Positions 43,049-51,178 of a stretch of 64,000 nt of DNA are shown piece by piece; position 1 is the stretch's first letter; each line of letters opens with the position of its first letter. The translations under genes were made by a program, and so were the position numbers. Origin of the DNA: an uncultured Eubacteriales bacterium (GTDB taxonomy: Bacteria; Bacillota; Clostridia; Oscillospirales; Acutalibacteraceae); contig CAKSWC010000002.1 in NCBI GenBank assembly GCA_934511365.1, positions 124,001 to 188,000 of the forward strand, read 5' to 3'. The notes under the pieces were generated by a model that did no database searches, had not been told where the DNA came from, and worked only from the letters and a program-made list of their open reading frames with translations.

Positions 43049-44419
43049 ATGCCGCTTTGGACAGGAAGATTCAAAAAACAGCTTGACAAAAAAACGAACG
43101 ATTTCAACTCCTCAATCTCTTTTGACAGCCGGATGGCCTTTCAGGATATCAAAGGCTCAATAGCCCACGCAACCATGCTCGGAAAGCAGAACATTATCGA
43201 CAAAAGCGAAAGCGAAAAAATTGTTGCCTCGCTCAAGGATATTGCCGCCGACCTTGAAAGCGGAAAGCTTAGCATTGATATGGGCGCAGAGGACATCCAC
43301 ACTTTTGTTGAGGGTGAGCTGACAAAAAGACTCGGAAGCACCGGAAAGCGGCTTCACACCGCTCGCAGCCGTAACGATCAGGTGGCTCTTGACCTGCGGC
43401 TCTATCTTCTTGATGAAATTGAAAAGATTGACCTTGCGCTCAAGGAATTCATTGCCGTTATCCTTAAAAAAGCCAAGGAAAATTATGACGCAGTAATGCC
43501 GGGCTACACCCACCTTCAGCGTGCGCAGCCGGTAACTTTCGGCCATCACCTGATGGCCTACGCCGCAATGCTTCTGCGCGACAGAGAGCGCCTTTCCGAC
43601 TGCAAAAAAAGGACGGCGGTCTCTCCCCTCGGTTCGGGCGCTCTCGCCGGAACAACATATCCGCTTGACAGGGAGTACGCCGCAGAGCTGCTTGGCCTTT
43701 CCGGCGTTTGTTCAAACAGCCTTGACGGCGTTTCGGACCGCGATTACGTTATTGAACTTCTCTCCTGCCTTTCAATAGTGATGGTTCATCTTTCGCGTTT
43801 TGCGGAGGAGGTTGTAATGTGGTGCTCGTGGGAGTTCAAGTTTATTGAGCTTGACGATGCGTTTTCAACCGGAAGCAGCATCATGCCGCAGAAAAAGAAC
43901 CCGGACATTGCCGAGCTTGTCCGCGGAAAGTCCGGCCGCGTTTTTGGCTCGCTCGTTACGCTTCTGACGGTGATGAAAGGTCTGCCGCTCGCATACAACA
44001 AGGATATGCAGGAGGACAAGCAGGCGGTTTTTGACGCCGTTGACACCGTTCTCATCTGCATTGACACCTTTGCCGCAATGCTTGACACCGCAAAGGTACT
44101 GAAAGAGAATATGCGCGCCGCAGCGGCCAAAGGCTTCATCAACGCCACCGACTGTGCGGACTATCTTGTTAAAAAAGGGCTGCCTTTCCGCGATGCATAC
44201 AAGGCTGTTGGCGAACTTGTTGCGTTCTGCATTGAAAACAGATACACGCTTGAGACTCTTCCGCTTGAGGAATACAAAAAAATCTGTGACCTTTTTGAGA
44301 ACGATGTTTTTGCGGCGATTGATCTTGACAACTGTGTCAAAGGCCGGAACGTCAAGGGTGGTCCTGCTCCGCAGCGTGTTCTTTTTGAAATTGAAAGTGC
44401 AGAAAAACTGAACGGATAA
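43049..44419 (+). CDS. argH: Argininosuccinate lyase
   Basis: 456 residues. It splits argininosuccinate to arginine and fumarate, the last step of arginine synthesis. 'GSSIMPQKKNPDIAELVRGK' is the family signature and 'TARSRNDQVALDLRLYL' a substrate loop. ATG 43049 is chosen because CGGAGG is 8 nt upstream. No argG in the window. Confidence 0.96.
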   Translation: MPLWTGRFKKQLDKKTNDFNSSISFDSRMAFQDIKGSIAHATMLGKQNIIDKSESEKIVASLKDIAADLESGKLSIDMGAEDIHTFVEGELTKRLGSTGKRLHTARSRNDQVALDLRLYLLDEIEKIDLALKEFIAVILKKAKENYDAVMPGYTHLQRAQPVTFGHHLMAYAAMLLRDRERLSDCKKRTAVSPLGSGALAGTTYPLDREYAAELLGLSGVCSNSLDGVSDRDYVIELLSCLSIVMVHLSRFAEEVVMWCSWEFKFIELDDAFSTGSSIMPQKKNPDIAELVRGKSGRVFGSLVTLLTVMKGLPLAYNKDMQEDKQAVFDAVDTVLICIDTFAAMLDTAKVLKENMRAAAAKGFINATDCADYLVKKGLPFRDAYKAVGELVAFCIENRYTLETLPLEEYKKICDLFENDVFAAIDLDNCVKGRNVKGGPAPQRVLFEIESAEKLNG

Positions 44420-44424
44420 TTATC

Positions 44425-44453
44425 CGGGCGTCTTTATAGGCGCCCGTTTTTTT
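44425..44453 (+). terminator. argH terminator (repeat module)
   Basis: CGGGCGTC, loop TTTATA, GGCGCCCG then TTTTTTT. Near-identical to the hairpins at 33589 and 36614. Confidence 0.85.
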
Positions 44454-44469
44454 GTTTGCTTTTTATGGT

Positions 44470-44600
44470 AAGGTTTTGATTTCTTTTCTGGTTTTCACGC
44501 TCCGCTGGGGTCTGGATGCTGGATATTGCGAATATTTTTATGTTCTGCAAGAGGTTTGGTTCATGGGGGCCTCAAGCGACCCCCCGTACGAAGTTAGATG
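44470..44600. repeat. Intergenic repeat module (copy 4)
   Basis: TTTTCTGGTTTTCACGCTCCGC resembles sequence at 33520 and 36545. GGGGGCCTCAAGCGACCCCC (44566-44585) followed by CGTACGAAG shares CCTCAAGCGACCCC with 8118-8131. No gene. Confidence 0.5.
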
Positions 44601-44603
44601 CTA

Positions 44604-44735
44604 GATATTAGATATTGGATTTTAGAAAAATATCTATTATCTATTATAACAACTCAGGAACCAAGCTGACCATGGCGCGCATTGTTTTCCAATTTGAAAA
44701 ATCTAACATCCAACATCCAACATCTAAAATCTAAA
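44604..44735. repeat. Palindromic heptad-repeat element, copy 2
   Basis: TTAGATGCTAGATATTAGAT on the left, TCTAACATCCAACATCCAAC on the right, ATCTATTATCTATTATAAC inside. Inverted relative to the copy at 319-465 and shares its inner blocks AAATTGG and AACAATG. A degenerate trace may lie at 60471-60500. Confidence 0.6.
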
Positions 44736-44736
44736 A

Positions 44737-44766
44737 AAGAGCCGCCGCTTTTGCGACAGCTCCTTT
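44737..44766 (-). terminator. Terminator of the phosphoesterase gene
   Basis: Minus strand GAGCTGTCGC, AAAA loop, GCGGCGGCTC (G-U pairs), then TTTTTT. Confidence 0.7.
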
Positions 44767-44779
44767 TTGTTATGTTCCG

Positions 44780-45718
44780 TTAAACAAGGTCAAATGTATC
44801 AACAACATCAACATTGTAGCCTTTAAGGAAGTTTCTTCCGGTGAAAATCACCTGATTGTCATAAACCTCAATGTAATAGCCTATGCCTCTGTCCTTAACG
44901 CCAAAGTCATTTGTCTTTCCGTATGTCGGCAGGTTGATGCTGTAGACACCGTCGGCAAGCTTTTCAACCGACCGTTCATACATTCCGTCGTGAAGATGTC
45001 CGTTGATATAGAAAACATTCTTATACTTCACAAGGATATCGCGAACATCCTGCGACTGGTCGCCAAGATCGCCGGTTTTCCAAACCCCGGGAAGTCCGTG
45101 GGTCTCTTTGAGCGGCTGATGGCAGATAACAAAAGCCGGCCTGCCCTGTGCGGTTGCTCTTTTCAGCTCGCTGTCAACAAAAGCAAGCTGTCTGTCTGAG
45201 ATATACGCCCTTTCAAAAACCTGCTTTTCCGAGCCCATAACGATGAACGTATAGCCGTTGATATCATATGAATAAAAGCTTTCGCCCTTGGTGTCAATGC
45301 CAAGATACTCCTCAACCTTGTTCATGATGATCGGCTTGTTCTTTTTGTAGGCATAGCGGACATCGTGGTTGCCCGTTGCAATGATAAGATTCTTTGTAAC
45401 GGTCTGTTTGTCAAGAACCTTGAAGAATGTCTCGTATTCGCAGTTAAAGCCCATCTCCGTGAGGTCGCCGGCCATTACAACGGCGTCAAATTTTTCCTTT
45501 GAGTTGGAAAGATCCTTAAAAAGATTTTCAAATCTGAATTCCGTGATTGACTCGCCAAGGACGTGAACATCGCTGACGGCGGCAAAGGAAAGTCTGACAT
45601 TCTCGCTGTCCTTAAACTGAATCGGATTCTCTGTTGAAGGGCCTGTGAGCCAGCCGAGAGAGATGAAAAGCGCAGCAAAAACTGCAAAAATTTTTCTGAA
45701 CATTTTAACGGTAAGCAT
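44780..45718 (-). CDS. Membrane-anchored metallophosphoesterase
   Basis: 312 residues from ATG 45718; ATG 45703 is also possible. An N-terminal span (about 5-25) precedes the calcineurin-like core: 'AVSDVHVLG' (D-x-H), 'VVMAGDLTEMG' (GD), 'IATGNHDVRY' (GNHD), 'FVICHQPLKETHG' (H) and 'YINGHLHDGMY' (GHxH), all metal ligands present. It faces outward, so probably hydrolyses an extracellular or wall phosphate ester. AAAGGAG is about 13 nt upstream. Confidence 0.85.
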   Translation of the reverse strand: MLTVKMFRKIFAVFAALFISLGWLTGPSTENPIQFKDSENVRLSFAAVSDVHVLGESITEFRFENLFKDLSNSKEKFDAVVMAGDLTEMGFNCEYETFFKVLDKQTVTKNLIIATGNHDVRYAYKKNKPIIMNKVEEYLGIDTKGESFYSYDINGYTFIVMGSEKQVFERAYISDRQLAFVDSELKRATAQGRPAFVICHQPLKETHGLPGVWKTGDLGDQSQDVRDILVKYKNVFYINGHLHDGMYERSVEKLADGVYSINLPTYGKTNDFGVKDRGIGYYIEVYDNQVIFTGRNFLKGYNVDVVDTFDLV

Positions 45719-45779
45719 TTTTTGTTTTAAACTCCTTTTCTTTTGCGCAGGCTTTGATGTCTGCAAAATCTTTCCGTAA

Positions 45780-45809
45780 ACAACCGCTGATTAAACTAAT
45801 CAGCGGTTG
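45780..45809 (-). terminator. Hairpin after the 41-aa gene
   Basis: AACCGCTGATTA, AAC, TAATCAGCGGTT: a 12-bp perfect stem. AACCGCTGATT recurs at 24250 and in the carB terminator. Confidence 0.65.
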
Positions 45810-45817
45810 TCCGGCTT

Positions 45818-45943
45818 TCAGCCAACGTGGTTTGTTGTTTCCGGCTCTTCGGGCTCATTACCCGGGTCTTTGATCCAGCCGAGTTTGACAAGAATCTTAA
45901 TGATGATCTTATAAAGCTTGACAAGTGCATCGAATGTGAACAT
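45818..45943 (-). CDS. 41-aa amphipathic peptide
   Basis: Starts ATG 45943 after AAAGGAG. It begins MFTFDALVKLYKIIIKILVK, a basic amphipathic helix, followed by an acidic, Pro-rich tail (EPEEPETTNHVG). No signal peptide. A promoter with extended -10 lies upstream and a hairpin downstream. It shares with the 45-aa peptide at 18932 the alternating Ile/Leu-Lys pattern and small size. It may act at a membrane or as a secreted peptide. Function unknown. Confidence 0.55.
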   Translation of the reverse strand: MFTFDALVKLYKIIIKILVKLGWIKDPGNEPEEPETTNHVG

Positions 45944-45988
45944 GGTTTTACTCCTTTCAGGCGGTTAGCCTCATATAATCATGTTTAT

Positions 45989-46015
45989 ATTATACCATGT
46001 TAACCGTTTCGTCAA
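45989..46015 (-). promoter_or_regulatory. Promoter of the 41-aa peptide gene
   Basis: Minus strand TTGACG (46010-46015), short 15-nt spacer, TATAAT (45989-45994) preceded by TGG (extended -10). Confidence 0.45.
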
Positions 46016-46134
46016 GGAAATAACACATATTTAACAATTACCGTCAAAACAAACAAATCAGGAAGATTTTTTTTGATGAACAAGACAAAAAGGAGCTGTC
46101 GGTTTTCCGGCAGCCCCAAAAGATATATTCTTAA

Positions 46135-47697
46135 TTAATAATGCGCCGCACCGCAGGAGCAGTACTTATTGGTTCTGAAAAGTTTACAGAAGAAACGGAC
46201 AATGGCCCAAATGAAGCCGCCTTTGTGGCAAAGGTGGGTGCAGGAAGCCGCAGGATTTTCAACAACGATTGTGCAGCCCTTATAATGGCCGTTTTTGTTG
46301 TTTCGCCAAACCAGCGTTACGGTTCCCGGATTTTTGGCTGTTACGGTCATTGTTTCCTGGTCAAAATCAATTATATTTGTGTCATATCTAAGAAGTGAAT
46401 GACCAAATGTTTTAATTGTATCTTTTAAATTGAGGCTTTCGCCTGCTTTTAAATGATAATAATCTCCGGAAGGCATATAAAACTTTATAAACGCACGGCC
46501 AGCTGGCAAAGAACTGTTGTTTTTGTTATAAAAAACAATATTCATTGTATGATAATCACCTAAATAAGGCTCATAGCCGTCTTCAATTTCATAATCGGTC
46601 TTTCCAGAAATTTTTGCGTGAAATGACAATGTTGAGTTGTTATATTTACAGTTAGAGACATTCACATCGCCGTTGATTCCCCACAACCCCAAAGGATACA
46701 TATCCGATACGGCAATCCTATGTCCCAAAACATCAGTTTGTTCTATGGCAGGAATATACTCACTGTCACTTTTAAGCTTAACTACCACATCAAATTCCCT
46801 GTCACCGGTCTTTGTAACCTGAGCGCTTTCAATCCCGATATCAACAGTATATTCTTTTCCGCAGTCATTGCATTTGTAATCACAAATTTCACTGTATTTT
46901 CCGTACCGCTTCAATTCTTTGCTGTTTTTGTGATAGTTGGGATTTTTGCCTGTGTAAGCAGTTATGTATTCATCAGAGCAGCGGGAACATTTAAGAACTT
47001 TTTTTCCGTTTTCAACGCAGGTTCCAACAACTTCCCTGTAATTTTTGTAATCGTGTCCAAGCGCACCGATTGTTTCGGTGTATGAAGCTCCGCAGGAGCA
47101 GCGGTAGGTTCTTACTCCGCTTGAGGTACAGGTCGGCTGTTTTGTAATGGTTGGTGAGTAACTGTGATCGTAGTTTTCTTTATCAGGATCCACACCGGCA
47201 TACCAATATTTTCCGAATGAAATTCCAAAATGAAGGTGATTTCCGCTGGCATTTCCCGTCATTCCAACACGCCCGATTTGCTGACCGGCGGAAACATATG
47301 CGCCATAATAAACATTGCTCGGAATGCTTCCGGCCTGCATATGACAATACTGATAAATCCTTCCGTCATCTCCGGTAATAACCAGTCCTGTTCCAAATCC
47401 ATAGCAACAATTTCCGCTGTCATCGCCATAATGATTGCGTGTGCAATAATAAATTGTTGTTACGGTTCCGCCCATTGCCGCAACAACCCTTGCTCCGGCA
47501 ATGGAGCCGTCTGAAATGTCGATAGCATTGCCAGCGTGAAAGCGCTGCGAGCGTTCATAGTGTCCGGGCACAGGCCAAATCAAGTGGCCTGCCGCTTTTG
47601 CCGTCAGGCCTATTCCGGCAAACGGGGCGATTGAAAGAAGCATCGCTGCCATAAGGATGAATGAAAGAATTTTTCTTGTCTTACCGCTTTTTTTCAT
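46135..47697 (-). CDS. Secreted M23 metallopeptidase with C-terminal Cys/His tail
   Basis: 520 residues. A signal peptide (about 1-36) is followed by a LytM domain with HAGNAID (H-x3-D) and NHLHFG (H-x-H), both zinc motifs intact. Then come several Cys-rich repeats of the type 'CTSSGVRTYRCSCGASYTET' and 'GTCVENGKKVLKCSRC', a beta-rich middle domain, and a C-terminus with 'CTHLCHKGG', a hydrophobic aromatic stretch and 'YCSCGAAHY'. It likely cleaves peptidoglycan peptides. Regulated by the divergent Xre gene, whose operator overlaps its promoter. Confidence 0.82.
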   Translation of the reverse strand: MKKSGKTRKILSFILMAAMLLSIAPFAGIGLTAKAAGHLIWPVPGHYERSQRFHAGNAIDISDGSIAGARVVAAMGGTVTTIYYCTRNHYGDDSGNCCYGFGTGLVITGDDGRIYQYCHMQAGSIPSNVYYGAYVSAGQQIGRVGMTGNASGNHLHFGISFGKYWYAGVDPDKENYDHSYSPTITKQPTCTSSGVRTYRCSCGASYTETIGALGHDYKNYREVVGTCVENGKKVLKCSRCSDEYITAYTGKNPNYHKNSKELKRYGKYSEICDYKCNDCGKEYTVDIGIESAQVTKTGDREFDVVVKLKSDSEYIPAIEQTDVLGHRIAVSDMYPLGLWGINGDVNVSNCKYNNSTLSFHAKISGKTDYEIEDGYEPYLGDYHTMNIVFYNKNNSSLPAGRAFIKFYMPSGDYYHLKAGESLNLKDTIKTFGHSLLRYDTNIIDFDQETMTVTAKNPGTVTLVWRNNKNGHYKGCTIVVENPAASCTHLCHKGGFIWAIVRFFCKLFRTNKYCSCGAAHY

Positions 47698-47733
47698 AGT
47701 ATCAGAATCCTTTCCAATATTTTTTGTATGGCA

Positions 47734-47768
47734 ATAATATCACATTTTGAGATAGTTGTCAATATCTC
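47734..47768 (-). promoter_or_regulatory. M23 gene promoter with Xre operator
   Basis: Minus strand TTGACA (47757-47762), 17 nt, TATTAT (47734-47739). The palindrome GAGATA-N8-TATCTC (47749-47768) covers the -35, and a related GAGATTATCT lies at 47774-47783, toward the regulator gene. Confidence 0.65.
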
Positions 47769-47821
47769 GCCTTGAGATTATCTATAATAAATACGATAAT
47801 TTTTGAAAAGGTGCTGATGTT

Positions 47822-48055
47822 ATGAGACTGAAAAGTCTCCGGGAGGACAACGATGTCACTCAAACAGAGCTTGCTTCGTTTTTGCATATCAAGCAAAACA
47901 CCTACTCACAATATGAAAACGGCCAACGCGGTCTGCCGGTTGAAGCACTCATTGCACTTGCAGAATTCTTCAACACCTCCACTGATTATATCCTGGAGCT
48001 GACCGATGAATCACTGCCTTATCCCCGTAAAGAACCAAAAAAGCTGCCCGGCTGA
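47822..48055 (+). CDS. Xre-family HTH regulator
   Basis: 77 residues. HTH_3 domain at about 4-58 ('LKSLREDNDVTQTELASFLH', 'NTYSQYENGQRGLPVEALI'), with the C-terminal 'STDYILELTDESLP' seen in many small Clostridia regulators. It is divergent from the M23 gene with palindromes between, so probably controls that gene and itself. Confidence 0.85.
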   Translation: MRLKSLREDNDVTQTELASFLHIKQNTYSQYENGQRGLPVEALIALAEFFNTSTDYILELTDESLPYPRKEPKKLPG

Positions 48056-48083
48056 GTTTTACGCTCAGCCGGGCAGCAGATGT
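48044..48083 (+). terminator. Terminator of the Xre gene
   Basis: CTGCCCGGCTGAG (48044-48056) pairs with CTCAGCCGGGCAG (48064-48076); the stop codon lies within the stem, and GATGTTTT follows. Confidence 0.8.
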
Positions 48084-48103
48084 TTTATTCGGTAGAACCG
48101 GAA

Positions 48104-48556
48104 TTATTCAATTTCAAGGTGATGGGTCTTGGGTTCTTCCGCGGTCTTTTTGGGCATCGTCAGTTTCAAAACGCCGTTTTCATATTTGGCACCGATTTCA
48201 TCGGCCTTAACGCCGGACAAGTCAAACTGACGGCTGTATGAACCGTAGGAACGCTCGCAGCGGACATATTTGCCCTTCTTATCCTTTTCCTCGTGTTCAG
48301 AATGACGCTCGGCGCTGACGGTCAAGATGTCATTGTTGATGTCAAGGTGAATGTCCTTCTTTTCAAAGCCGGGGAGGTCGGCCTCAAGAACATAATGGTC
48401 GCCCTCGTCCTTGATGTCGGTCTTGAATTCGTCAAGCGACGTGCTGTCAAAGAATCCGAACGGATTTGAGAAAAGTCTGTTTTCGAGTTCGTCCATCTCG
48501 CGGAACGGATTATAAAGGGAATTATTTTTTCTTGAATACGGTCTAAGTTCAAACAT
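48104..48556 (-). CDS. Small heat-shock protein (Hsp20)
   Basis: 150 residues. Alpha-crystallin domain at about 40-140: 'FKTDIKDEGDHYVLEADLPG', 'GVKADEIGAKYENGVLKLTM'. The N-terminal 'YNPFREMDELENRLFSNPFG' is typical. It is an ATP-independent holdase that binds unfolding proteins. ATG 48556 follows AGAGG. No CIRCE element found; a promoter far upstream implies a leader of about 190 nt. Confidence 0.9.
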   Translation of the reverse strand: MFELRPYSRKNNSLYNPFREMDELENRLFSNPFGFFDSTSLDEFKTDIKDEGDHYVLEADLPGFEKKDIHLDINNDILTVSAERHSEHEEKDKKGKYVRCERSYGSYSRQFDLSGVKADEIGAKYENGVLKLTMPKKTAEEPKTHHLEIE

Positions 48557-48752
48557 AAAGCATACCTCTTTTAATTTAAAATTTTTGTTTGAAGCGTTTT
48601 TCGTTTTGCCGGTACACTTCAATCCGGCTGTTTCTGCGTTTCCTCATTCGGTCGCGCTATACATATTACACATTGGTATCATCTCCGATGTATCTTTTAA
48701 GGAGCTTTCTTCCGGATGCCTCTTGGTATCCGCTCTCCTTATTTACGCGTAT

Positions 48753-48797
48753 ATTATAGCACAAAGACTTGATTGTTCAATAAGCCGGTGGTATAAT
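48753..48797. promoter_or_regulatory. Divergent promoters of hsp20 and the PucR-type regulator
   Basis: Minus strand: TTGAAC (48775-48780), 16 nt, TATAAT (48753-48758), for hsp20. Plus strand: TTGATT (48769-48774), 17 nt, TATAAT (48792-48797), for the regulator. The two overlap, so they may compete. Confidence 0.6.
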
Positions 48798-48841
48798 TAA
48801 AAGAGATTTAACTGTGCTCTCAGCACAAAGGAGTGATTTTC

Positions 48842-50029
48842 ATGAACAAAACCACAGTATTGAATACCTTTTTGCAGAACAACTCGCTCGATATGCTTCT
48901 TGAGGCGGTCAGCGTTCAGCTCGGCTGTCCCGTTATCGTTACGGACAACGCTTTCCACATCGTCTCCTCCTTCGCCGCAAAGGGCTTTGAGGATGAGGCG
49001 TATCGCAAAGCCGTTGCACACAGCGAACTTCCGCTTTCAGCTTGCGGCGAGATTGCAAAAGGCTTTGAAGAAAGCGGGGGCGAAAGAATCCTTGCCGAAA
49101 CGAACGGAAAGAGCTTTTCCGTCAATGTTCTCAAAAGCGGCTGCCTTGCCCTCGGATACATCATATATATCCTTTTTGAAGCTGAACTTCCGCCGGAACA
49201 GGACTGCCTTTTTTGCGAAAGTCTTGTTGCAAAACAGTTTTACACCGACAGACACACAAGCGGTTTTGCGGTAAGCAGTGCCGAGGAAATCATTGTTGAA
49301 CTGCTTGACGGAAAGTTTCCGAACGCCGAGGTGTTCAAAATGAAAGCGGCCGGAACTTTCCTTTCCGCGTTCAATCCGGAGCGCTTCGCCCTCATTGAGC
49401 TTTCTGGTAACTCGGCGGACAAACTCAAAAATGAGCATATTGCCCGTTCTCTTGAGCAAAGCTTCAACGCCTCTCATCCGGTTTTTTACGGCGGAAAAAT
49501 GCTGCTGTTTCTCCATGAGGATCACGATATCCGTTTTTTGAATTCCGTCATCAATGAATACTGCCTGCGCGCCGTAATATCGGAAAGGCTTGAAAACCTT
49601 TTTGCGCTCAAAAACGAGTATGAGAGAGTGAACGATGTTCTCTCTTATCTCAAAAACAAAAAGGCCCCGTTTCTTGAACGGAGCCGTGACTATAAACTTC
49701 TTATGCTGCTCAAAAAAAGCGGAGAAAGCTTCGGCTTTCTTGAGGAAAAGGTGAAAAATGCCTTTGAATATGACAAAGAGAACGACGGCGAACTTTGCCT
49801 GACTCTTTACACATATTTAATTTGCCGCCACTCGCTCTCAGAAACGGGAGAACGCCTGTTTACCCACAGAAATACCGTTCAGTACCGCCTGAAAAAACTG
49901 CGTGAGGACTTTGAAATTGACCCGGATTCGCCGGACGGTCAGCTTGCGCTCCTTCTCTCCCTTTCAAGGGCGCTGCTGCTGCTCGGAAACGAAAAGCTGT
50001 TTATTCGGCATGAGGAGCAAAATCTTTGA
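48842..50029 (+). CDS. PucR/CdaR-type transcriptional regulator
   Basis: 395 residues. The N-terminal half looks like a sensor domain. The C-terminus has the PucR-type HTH: 'LCLTLYTYLICRHSLSETGER', 'FTHRNTVQYRLKKLREDF'. Such proteins activate purine, sugar-acid or amino-acid genes; the ligand is not evident. ATG 48842 is chosen, 8 nt after AAAGGAG; a GTG at 48833 is also in frame. It ends 29 bp inside the convergent MGMT-like gene. Confidence 0.8.
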   Translation: MNKTTVLNTFLQNNSLDMLLEAVSVQLGCPVIVTDNAFHIVSSFAAKGFEDEAYRKAVAHSELPLSACGEIAKGFEESGGERILAETNGKSFSVNVLKSGCLALGYIIYILFEAELPPEQDCLFCESLVAKQFYTDRHTSGFAVSSAEEIIVELLDGKFPNAEVFKMKAAGTFLSAFNPERFALIELSGNSADKLKNEHIARSLEQSFNASHPVFYGGKMLLFLHEDHDIRFLNSVINEYCLRAVISERLENLFALKNEYERVNDVLSYLKNKKAPFLERSRDYKLLMLLKKSGESFGFLEEKVKNAFEYDKENDGELCLTLYTYLICRHSLSETGERLFTHRNTVQYRLKKLREDFEIDPDSPDGQLALLLSLSRALLLLGNEKLFIRHEEQNL

Positions 50030-50330
50030 CCCCGTGCTTTTCCAGGTCAACCAGTCCGTTTTCAAGAAATGTTACTCCCTCGCCCTCAAGCAGCATCCTT
50101 TGGACGTCCGTTCCGCCGAAAGCAAATCCCGGCGCAAGACGTCCGTTTCGGTTGACAACCCTGTGGCAGGGAATGACGCCTGGCTCGGGGTTTTTGTGCA
50201 GCGCATAGCCGACAACGCGCGCCCAGCGCGGATTTCCGGCAAGCAAAGCAACCTGTCCGTAGGTCATGACCTTCCCCATCGGAATGGAGCGCACAACGTC
50301 ATATATCCGCTCAAAAGTGCTTAATCCCAT
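50001..50330 (-). CDS. MGMT/Ada DNA-binding domain protein with active-site Cys
   Basis: 109 residues. It has the alkyltransferase core 'SIPMGKVMTYGQVALLAG' and 'PGVIPCHRVVNRNGRL', keeping the Cys that accepts alkyl groups (PCHR); many similar short proteins (ATLs) have Trp instead. It lacks the N-terminal RNase-like half of full O6-methylguanine-DNA methyltransferases. It could repair alkylated guanine or flag it. It overlaps the nitroreductase gene by 10 bp and the regulator by 29 bp. Confidence 0.85.
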   Translation of the reverse strand: MGLSTFERIYDVVRSIPMGKVMTYGQVALLAGNPRWARVVGYALHKNPEPGVIPCHRVVNRNGRLAPGFAFGGTDVQRMLLEGEGVTFLENGLVDLEKHGVKDFAPHAE

Positions 50331-50842
50331 ATGATATAGCCCTTTTTGCGCTCGGACGCCGGGCGGATTCCGCCCTCTGCGCCGTAGCCGAGAATGCAGT
50401 TTCCTATACCCTCGTATTTTTCATCAAGACCCCATTTTTTGAGGAACTCCTTCCCCTTTTCGGTCTTGAACATCTCTCTTGCGCGATAGATGAAGCAGGA
50501 ATCAACGCCGACTGCGTGCGCCGCATTGAGCAGGTTGCCCATAACGAGCGCGCCGTCATCGCGATAGGTATTGACCGAGGAATCCGCGAGGACAACAAGA
50601 ACGGTTCCCGCGCCGTAAAACGGGTCGGTGTCCGCACCCATAATCTGAGCATTAAGCTTTGAAAGCTCACTGACTGTTTGGATGTCGCGGACGGCAACAA
50701 TCACCGGCGACTGGGCATTGCGGCCTGTCGGTGCATAGGTTCCGGCTTCAAGAATAAGGTCAAGCTTTTCCTTTTCAACCGCTCTTTCGGTATACTTCCG
50801 GCAGCTTCTTCTTTCTTTGAGGTCTTTGAGTGTTTCTTTCAT
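50321..50842 (-). CDS. Nitroreductase family FMN protein
   Basis: 173 residues. 'RRSCRKYTERAVEKEKLDLI' and 'GTYAPTGRNAQSPVIVAV' are the FMN-binding segments, 'LMGNLLNAAHAVGVDSCFI'-type helix and 'CILGYGAEG' follow. Dimeric FMN enzyme that reduces nitro or quinone-like compounds with NAD(P)H; substrate unknown. It precedes the MGMT-like gene in an operon. Confidence 0.88.
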   Translation of the reverse strand: MKETLKDLKERRSCRKYTERAVEKEKLDLILEAGTYAPTGRNAQSPVIVAVRDIQTVSELSKLNAQIMGADTDPFYGAGTVLVVLADSSVNTYRDDGALVMGNLLNAAHAVGVDSCFIYRAREMFKTEKGKEFLKKWGLDEKYEGIGNCILGYGAEGGIRPASERKKGYIIWD

Positions 50843-50974
50843 AGCTTATCAACCCTTTCAGTTATTATTTTATCTTATGATTCAATAATAACACACATTG
50901 TCAAGTAAATCACCGTTCCAGAAGAAATTTTTTTGCAGTTGGCGGGCGCTTAGGTGCTGCTCAAAAAAATGGGC

Positions 50975-51003
50975 TTGACAAGCAAGCGGCGCGTGAGTAT
51001 AAT
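50975..51003 (+). promoter_or_regulatory. Antisense RNA promoter, locus 2
   Basis: Perfect TTGACA (50975-50980), 17-nt spacer, TATAAT (50998-51003). Confidence 0.8.
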
Positions 51004-51009
51004 ATAAGA

Positions 51010-51097
51010 GTAAAAAGGCTCTGCATTAAGCGGTTGCCCTCAACTTTTTGGTAAAAAAATAACCGCGAAGTTTGGAGACTTGGGGCGGTTATTTTTT
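51010..51097 (+). ncRNA. Candidate antisense RNA, type I TA-like locus 2
   Basis: About 88 nt from the perfect promoter to a bidirectional hairpin (stem AAAATAACCGC / GCGGTTATTTT, 51053-51097, T-run on both strands). Layout and sequence parallel locus 1 at 30-118, with AAGCGGTTGC in the same place. Confidence 0.55.
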
Positions 51098-51103
51098 TAT
51101 TAC

Positions 51104-51178
51104 TTAGTTATTTTTAATTGCTTCTATGTAACCCGTGGCCACAATAAGAAGCACAATAAGCATCGCCAATATTTCCAT
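51104..51178 (-). CDS. Small hydrophobic toxin-like peptide, locus 2
   Basis: 24 residues, MEILAMLIVLLIVATG then YIEAIKNN: one membrane span with a short polar tail. ATG 51178 follows GGAGGG. That site can pair with an upstream CCTCC (51203-51207 on the plus strand reads GGAGG), so translation may be blocked, as in locus 1. The sequence has diverged from locus 1 but the genetic layout is the same. Toxicity is inferred. Confidence 0.6.
   Translation of the reverse strand: MEILAMLIVLLIVATGYIEAIKNN

Noticed and set aside
48557..48752. CIRCE element for hsp20
   Set aside because: No TTAGCACTC-N9-GAGTGCTAA-like inverted repeat found.
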